The notes under the pieces: generated by a model
What the model was told of the DNA's origin: nothing
Databases searched by the model: none
The model's input: only the letters and a program-made list of their open reading frames with translations
Made by a program: the position numbers and the translations under genes
Origin: Paraburkholderia phenazinium
GTDB lineage: Bacteria > Pseudomonadota > Gammaproteobacteria > Burkholderiales > Burkholderiaceae
Direction: 5' to 3'
Assembly (NCBI RefSeq): GCF_900100735.1
Contig: NZ_FNCJ01000023.1
Span: 53,524 to 117,523, forward strand
DNA: 64,000 nt
Shown: piece by piece, positions 56,983-64,000 of the stretch
Layout: the number at the start of each line of letters is the position of its first letter
Position numbering within the stretch: the first letter of the stretch is position 1

Positions 56983-57813
56983 ATGTTGATCGCGAGCAAT
57001 TTGAGTGTGACGCGAGGCGAAACCGCGGTATTGCGGAGCCTTTCGCTAGCCGTGAAGCCCGGCGCTTTGACGGCGCTCCTTGGACGCAATGGCGTCGGTA
57101 AAAGCACGTTGCTCAAGGCGCTGGCGGGAGAGTTTGACGGCGCAGGCGCCATGCGGGCTTTGCGCATGAGCGGCGAGCTGACGCTCAACGGCGAACCGCT
57201 GCATGCGATTCCGCCGCAACGCCTTGCTCTGTTGCGCGCCGTGTTACCGCAATCGTCCCAGCCTGTGTTTCCGTTCAGTGTTGAAGAGATCGTCCTGCTT
57301 GGGCGCTACCCTCATGTCCGCGGCGGCGCGCCTTCAAGGCGCGATCGGGAGATCGTCGGCGAGGCGCTGGCACTCGCGGAGGCGAGTGGACTCGCCGGGC
57401 GCGAGATCACCACGCTGTCCGGGGGCGAACTGGCGCGAGTCCAGTTTGCCAGGGTCCTTGCCCAGCTCTGGCCTGTTGCCAGTGTCAATCCAGATCAAGG
57501 CGGGGCCATGCCCCGCTATCTCCTGCTGGACGAGCCGACCGCTGCCCTTGATATTGCGCACCAGCACGGTCTGCTTGCCACAGTCCGGGACATGGCGCGC
57601 CGCTGGAACCTCGGTGTGCTGGCAATCGTGCATGACCCGAATCTCGCGGCGCGGCATGCCGACACGATCGCCCTGCTTGCGCAGGGCACGATAATCGCGC
57701 AAGGCACACCGCACGAAATCATGCGGCCGGAGTTGATCGAGCGATGCTACGGTTTTGCTGTGCGCATGCTCGACTCCGGCACGGAGACGGCACCCGTCGC
57801 GGTACCCGCTTAG
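56983..57813 (+). CDS. hmuV: Heme ABC transporter ATP-binding protein HmuV
   Basis: ABC ATPase of 276 residues that drives heme import. Walker A is GRNGVGKST, the Q-loop is in VLPQSSQPVFPFSVEEIVLL, the signature is TLSGGELARVQFARVLAQL, Walker B is YLLLDEPTAALD and the switch His is in VLAIVHDPNLAARH. A short insert after the signature (WPVASVNPDQGGAMPR) is typical of HmuV proteins. It is the last gene of the operon, convergent with the phosphoesterase gene. Confidence 0.94.
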   Translation: MLIASNLSVTRGETAVLRSLSLAVKPGALTALLGRNGVGKSTLLKALAGEFDGAGAMRALRMSGELTLNGEPLHAIPPQRLALLRAVLPQSSQPVFPFSVEEIVLLGRYPHVRGGAPSRRDREIVGEALALAEASGLAGREITTLSGGELARVQFARVLAQLWPVASVNPDQGGAMPRYLLLDEPTAALDIAHQHGLLATVRDMARRWNLGVLAIVHDPNLAARHADTIALLAQGTIIAQGTPHEIMRPELIERCYGFAVRMLDSGTETAPVAVPA

Positions 57814-57845
57814 GCGCCTAGTGCAAACCGCTTACTGCAAACCGC

Positions 57846-59423
57846 TTAGTGCCTGATATCCAGCGCAGCCGTCAGATCGCCCATCGGCGCGGCGCCGTTG
57901 CTGGCTAGCGCCGCGTCACGTGCCGCGAGGCCCGGCAGCGTCGGCAGAGAGAAGCGGTGCGTGATGAAGCGCAGGATCGAGGTCGTGTCGTATTGCGTGT
58001 GATCGACGTAACCTTTCTTCGCAAACGGCGAGATGATCAGCGCCGGGATGCGCGTACCCGGACCCCAGCGGTCGCCCTTCGGCGGAGCGACGTGATCCCA
58101 GAAGCCGCCGTTTTCATCGTAGGTGACAACCACGAGCATGTTGTTCCACTGCGGGCTCTTCTGCAGATGCGAGATCAGGTCCGCGATATGTTGATCGCCC
58201 GAGGCGACGTCGGTATAACCCGCGTGTTCGTTCAGGTTGCCCTGCGGCTTATAGAACGACACCTGCGGCAGCGTCCCGGTATCAATCGCCTTGATGAACT
58301 CGGAGCCGGCGAGACCACCGTCGAGCAAATGCTGCGCGCGATTCGCGGTGCCTGGTGCGAGATCGGCGAAGTAATTGAACGGCTGGTGGTGCGGCTGGAA
58401 GTTCGGTGCAGTGAGATTCGACCCATAGATCACACCCGATGTGCCGTTTTGCGCCGACGATAGCGCCGCGCCCCAGGCGCCGCCGTACCACGCCCAGGAA
58501 ACATGGGCGTTGTTCAACAGATCGCCGATGTGTTGCTGGGTCTGCGGTGGCAGGGTCGTCGCAGAGGTCGGATCGGCCAGGTTCGCATCGCCGCCCGCTG
58601 CTGCCTTGTTGCCGCTCGGCTGATACGGCGGCTGCATCGTGTTGATCGCGTAGAAGTCCGGCGTCAGGTTGCCCGAGAGCACGTATTTAGGCGGCCCGTT
58701 CAGCGACGACGCTGGCGAGTTGACCGCGAGCTTGAGCGTGACACCGTCGCTCTCCACGGCCGAGATCGAGCCGGCTGCCGGACTCGTGTTCGCGTTCGGA
58801 TAAGTCGGCGTGCACGCGCAGACCAGCCATTGGTGGTTCAGGAACGAGCCGCCAAACGCGCCCATAAAGAAGTTGTCGGCCAGCGTGTATTGCTGGGCAA
58901 TCTTCCACAATGGCAGCTTGTCGGCATTGAGCGTGTAGTGACCCATGACGAGGCCGCCGGAGTCGGCCCATGCCGCGAACTTGTCGTTCTTGCCGCCGTC
59001 GATCTGCATCTGGTTCTCGTAGAACCGGTGATACAGATCGCGCGTCGTCGCGCTGATCGGGGTGTTGAAGCCGTTCGGATCGTCGATGGCGAACGGGCTG
59101 TTCGGCAAATTGGCGGTCATGGCTTGCGTCACGACAGGTGTCACGCCGGTTTGCGTCAGACCGTTCCACACGCTCGGCAGCGTTGCGAGCGTAGAGCCGT
59201 CGCGATCGACCTGCTTCGCGCTGGCGGCCGTGACGTTCGCCAGGCCGTTGGCGCTGGGGAAGTTACCGTACAGATTGTCGAAGCTGCGGTTTTCCGCATA
59301 GATCACCACAACCGTCTTGATAGACGTCAGGTCGGGTTGGGTAACGCCGCTGCCTCCGCACGCATAAAGGCTTACTAAAGCGGCGATCGCGACAGGCATC
59401 GCGCAGATCAATCTCTTATCCAT
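57846..59423 (-). CDS. Lipoprotein phosphoesterase (AcpA/phospholipase C family)
   Basis: Phosphoesterase of 525 residues of the AcpA/phospholipase C superfamily. The signal ends in a lipobox (VSLYAC at residue ~22), so a lipoprotein is likely. Catalytic and metal-binding blocks: VVVIYAENRSFDNLYGNFPS, MGHYTLNADKLPLWKIAQQY, ADNFFMGAFGGSFLNHQWLV, and VVVTYDENGGFWDHVAPPKG with GPGTRIPALIISPFAKKGYV. These place it with Francisella AcpA-type acid phosphatases; substrate unproven. GAGAGA precedes ATG 59423. It is divergent from a di-haem peroxidase-like gene. Confidence 0.85.
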   Translation of the reverse strand: MDKRLICAMPVAIAALVSLYACGGSGVTQPDLTSIKTVVVIYAENRSFDNLYGNFPSANGLANVTAASAKQVDRDGSTLATLPSVWNGLTQTGVTPVVTQAMTANLPNSPFAIDDPNGFNTPISATTRDLYHRFYENQMQIDGGKNDKFAAWADSGGLVMGHYTLNADKLPLWKIAQQYTLADNFFMGAFGGSFLNHQWLVCACTPTYPNANTSPAAGSISAVESDGVTLKLAVNSPASSLNGPPKYVLSGNLTPDFYAINTMQPPYQPSGNKAAAGGDANLADPTSATTLPPQTQQHIGDLLNNAHVSWAWYGGAWGAALSSAQNGTSGVIYGSNLTAPNFQPHHQPFNYFADLAPGTANRAQHLLDGGLAGSEFIKAIDTGTLPQVSFYKPQGNLNEHAGYTDVASGDQHIADLISHLQKSPQWNNMLVVVTYDENGGFWDHVAPPKGDRWGPGTRIPALIISPFAKKGYVDHTQYDTTSILRFITHRFSLPTLPGLAARDAALASNGAAPMGDLTAALDIRH

Positions 59424-59639
59424 TGTGTGTGTTCTCTCTCTCTCGCGTTGTGGGCGGGCCGCGTGCAGTACCTGCTCGAACGGCCGCGTGCGAGATTCTG
59501 GCGAGAGAATTTGACAGGAAAATGTAAATAATTACAAAAGCCATTCTTGTACGTTTTGTTCGTATGGCAAATGTCATATTTAAGTAACGCATATGCAATA
59601 CGATCGAGAACTTCATCATGGCAACCCCACACCATCTCT

Positions 59640-61022
59640 ATGCGGCTTGGTCTCACGAGGATTCGGAAAACTTTTGTTCGACCAACGGCACTGCGTCGCG
59701 GCTGGGCGGGGGGACTTCAAGCGGCACTGGCGATCGCATTGACGACGATATTTGCGGCGTGCGATGCCGGCGCACCGACAGCGTCCAGCGCTGCGGCCGC
59801 GTCGTCGGCTGCCGTGCCTCTGGTCGCAGCGCCGCCTGCACTAGGCTCCGCCGTGCAGGCGGCCGCACGAGAGGGCGCTCAGAGCCGCGCGCAGGTTTAC
59901 GAATCGGTGCGTCAAATGGCGGCGCTCGGCAAGCAGATCTTCTTCGACGCGTCGCTCTCCGGTTCCGGCAAGCTCGCCTGCGCGTCGTGCCACGATCCCG
60001 GCCATGCGTACTCGCCGGCGAACTCGCTCTCCGTGCAACTGGGCGGCGCCGACATGCACCGCAGCGGCCACCGTGCCGCGCCGACGCTGAAATATCTGCA
60101 ATCGGTGCCGGCGTTTAGCGAGCACTATCACGAGTCGGATGACGACGGCGACGAAAGCATCGATGCCGGCCCGACCGGCGGTTTGACGTGGGACGGGCGG
60201 GTTGACCGCGGCTCATACCAGGCGCGGATTCCGCTGCTATCGTCGTTTGAAATGGGCAGCACACCGGCAAAGATCACGGCGGCGGTGAAGGCCGCGCCTT
60301 ACGCCGATGCATTCCGTACGGCTTTCGGCGAGCATGTTTTCGCTAGCGACGACGCCACCTTCAAGGCCGTGCTGCAGGCGCTGGAGACCTTCGAGCAGGC
60401 GCCTGAAATCTTCTACCCGTACACGAGCAAATACGACGCGTATCTGGCGGGCAAAGCGCAACTGACCCCAGCCGAACTACGCGGTCTGCAGCTCTTCAAC
60501 GACGAGAAGAAGGGCAATTGCGCGAGCTGCCATATTAGCCAGCGCACGATGAGCGGCGCCCCGCCGCAGTTCAGCGATTTCGGTTTGATTGCGATCGGCG
60601 TGCCGCGCAATCCCGCGTTGCCGGTGAATCGCGATCCACAGTTTTACGACCTCGGCGCTTGCGGGCCGGAGCGTACCGATCTGAAGGGGCGCGACGAATT
60701 CTGTGGCATCTTCCGCACGCCGACGTTGCGTAACGTCGCGTTGAAGAAGAGCTTCTTCCACAACGGCATCTATCATTCGCTGGATCAGGTGGTGCGCTTT
60801 TACGTCCAGCGCGATACGAATCCGGAGAAGTTTTACCCGGTCGTGAAAGGGAAAGTGCAGAAGTTCGATGATTTGCCGCAGCGTTACTGGGCCAATCTGA
60901 ATACCGATCCGCCTTTCGATCGCAAGCCTGGCGACAAGCCGGCGCTCGATGAGGCCGAAATCAAGGATGTAGTCGCGTTCCTGAATACGCTGACCGATGG
61001 CTACAAACCGGCGCAGCAATGA
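59640..61022 (+). CDS. Di-haem cytochrome c peroxidase-like lipoprotein
   Basis: Protein of about 460 residues of the cytochrome c peroxidase/MauG family. Two haem sites are visible: LACASCHDPGHAYS and GNCASCHISQRTMSG. Further family patterns are IFFDASLSGSG, GGLTWDGRVDRG and FRTPTLRNVALKKSFFHNGI. The N-terminus has a basic segment, a hydrophobic helix and a possible lipobox (TIFAAC), suggesting a periplasmic lipoprotein. No good ribosome binding site is seen; ATG 59640 is chosen because it gives a sensible signal, but the frame is open to 59547. The divergent phosphoesterase partner is a recurring neighbour in Burkholderia. Confidence 0.83.
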   Translation: MRLGLTRIRKTFVRPTALRRGWAGGLQAALAIALTTIFAACDAGAPTASSAAAASSAAVPLVAAPPALGSAVQAAAREGAQSRAQVYESVRQMAALGKQIFFDASLSGSGKLACASCHDPGHAYSPANSLSVQLGGADMHRSGHRAAPTLKYLQSVPAFSEHYHESDDDGDESIDAGPTGGLTWDGRVDRGSYQARIPLLSSFEMGSTPAKITAAVKAAPYADAFRTAFGEHVFASDDATFKAVLQALETFEQAPEIFYPYTSKYDAYLAGKAQLTPAELRGLQLFNDEKKGNCASCHISQRTMSGAPPQFSDFGLIAIGVPRNPALPVNRDPQFYDLGACGPERTDLKGRDEFCGIFRTPTLRNVALKKSFFHNGIYHSLDQVVRFYVQRDTNPEKFYPVVKGKVQKFDDLPQRYWANLNTDPPFDRKPGDKPALDEAEIKDVVAFLNTLTDGYKPAQQ

Positions 61023-61212
61023 GTGGAGCGGGCCTGCAACGCTGTGCCCGCGGACATTTTGCTGCACCTGCACCTTGAAACTGCCACCTGTTTTCGCTAT
61101 CAGTGCGTTTAGAAGAATTCATACTCATGAGCACTTTTCGGGCGCTAAACTGGTCGGAGTAGTTGCAACTCAGCCAAGTAGCTGAGTGAAAACGATCTCA
61201 AGGAGAAAACGC

Positions 61213-63393
<2,181 letters not shown>

Positions 63394-63433
63394 TGGGAGA
63401 GGCCGGGTCTTAGAGACCTTATGCTGAAACAGG

Positions 63434-63460
63434 ACGGCCGATCGCAAGATCGGCCGTTTT
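63434..63460 (+). terminator. Rho-independent terminator of katG
   Basis: ACGGCCGATC and GATCGGCCGT form a perfect 10-bp stem with a GCAA tetraloop, followed by TTT. It lies about 40 bases after the stop. Confidence 0.9.
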
Positions 63461-63556
63461 GCTTGTGCGGCGCTAAAAGGCTCCGCGAGCTTAGAGAATT
63501 TATTGGTAGGACTGCGAAAGTATTTTCTTGTCCCCGTACATTTGTTGGCTAAGCCC

Positions 63557-63655
63557 TTGACAAACGTTCGCCGATACCCGCTAAGCATTCACTCAAGCTG
63601 CGCAAAAAATAATTTCACAAATACGCTTGACGTCCCCCTAGGGGCATCGCATAAT
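63557..63655 (+). promoter_or_regulatory. rRNA operon promoter region
   Basis: TTGACG (63627-63632) and CATAAT (63650-63655) are 17 bases apart, with an A/T-rich UP-like stretch just upstream (about 63604-63622). A second TTGACA at 63557-63562 suggests a tandem promoter, although its -10 is weak. Confidence 0.75.
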
Positions 63656-63911
63656 TCGCCTCCCGTTTGATGACGGACGCGAAGAAAGCAGAGCTTCTGA
63701 GCGAGAGTTCTTTAAAAATTAACAGCCGATAAGTGTGGGCGCTTGATGGCGACGCGATGATGGATTCTTCGGAGTCTGTCGACAAGCGAAAGTATCAAGT
63801 CTCACACAGTAATGAAAGGAAGGTTTTCCTGTCTCTGGACAGGTTAATCATTCGTCAGTACGTTGAGTGAGCGACCGGTTGGTAAAACAACCGAAAACAG
63901 TAACAGGAATT
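63656..63911 (+). other. rrn leader
   Basis: Leader between promoter and 16S gene. It contains a boxA-like GTTCTTTAAAAATTAAC around 63707-63723, used for antitermination, and sequences around 63790-63850 that should pair with the 16S 3' spacer for RNase III processing. No gene is present. Confidence 0.7.
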
Positions 63912-64000
63912 GAACTGAAGAGTTTGATCCTGGCTCAGATTGAACGCTGGCGGCATGCCTTACACATGCAAGTCGAACGGCAGCACGGGGGCAACCCTGG
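63912..64000 (+). rRNA. 16S ribosomal RNA, first ~89 bases
   Basis: Begins at the usual 5' end, with AGAGTTTGATCCTGGCTCAG at 63919-63938 (the 27F site), then ATTGAACGCTGGCGGCATGC and the Burkholderia-like CGAACGGCAGCACGGG. The gene continues past the window edge. Confidence 0.97.

Noticed and set aside
57817..57852. Short repeat GCAAACCGCTTA between hmuV and the phosphoesterase gene
   Set aside because: Only two copies in a convergent spacer, with no stem or T-run; too little to call an element.

Overview
The window looks like the main chromosome of a Paraburkholderia/Burkholderia-type betaproteobacterium. Codon use is GC-rich throughout, and the 3' edge enters a Burkholderia-like 16S rRNA gene. 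Several gene sets are typical of the group: an FAD-dependent glucose dehydrogenase with a three-haem cytochrome, a BPSS1780-type membrane protein beside thrB, xseB-ispA-dxs, rpsU-yqeY-dnaG-rpoD, and hmuRSTUV. Almost all of the window is intact single-copy chromosome; accessory or decayed sequence is confined to a few short stretches.

Layout. 1-7.7 kb: the 5' part of glgE (maltosyltransferase, with an extra N-terminal amylase-like domain), a DUF1345 membrane protein, and the three-gene periplasmic sugar dehydrogenase operon. 7.9-13.6 kb: a metallophosphatase, a RES/Xre toxin-antitoxin pair with an operator-like dyad over its promoter, a His/Lys/Ala-rich exported protein followed by a 10-bp tandem repeat, an ArgP-like regulator, a DUF2442 protein, and a divergent lysR/tautomerase pair. 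13.6-18.3 kb: relics of a LysR gene and a small membrane protein, a CYTH-CHAD protein lacking the CYTH motif, a PAP2 gene broken by one stop codon, a polyhydroxyalkanoate-depolymerase-like esterase and a DUF3563 gene. 18.3-25.2 kb: photolyase, ohr/ohrR, BPSS1780 protein, thrB, a DUF2782 protein and amn.

25.2-27.0 kb is a probable insertion at the 3' end of amn. It is bracketed by two 38-bp copies of the amn terminus (37/38 identical). It carries a secreted propeller-like protein and a small ORF resembling the VRR-NUC nuclease tail of type VI secretion effectors. 27-36 kb: a split chromate transporter with a divergent LysR regulator, a LOG-family protein whose start codon is one base from that of polA, an NDH-2-like dehydrogenase, a Tat-exported dienelactone hydrolase and a sulfurtransferase. 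36-44.5 kb: a Rieske oxygenase, xseB-ispA-dxs, folE2, tsaD and a YhiN-type flavoprotein.

44.6-50 kb is the macromolecular synthesis cluster rpsU-yqeY-dnaG-rpoD. It is followed by the most unusual object in the window: a tRNA gene with a CAU anticodon but a 15-nt class II variable arm and a reversed 8-14 pair. 50.4-57.8 kb: a HAD dehalogenase and the Fur-box-preceded heme uptake operon hmuRSTUV. 57.8-63.4 kb: a lipoprotein phosphoesterase divergent from a di-haem peroxidase-like lipoprotein, then katG. 63.5-64 kb: rrn promoter, leader and the first bases of the 16S rRNA gene.
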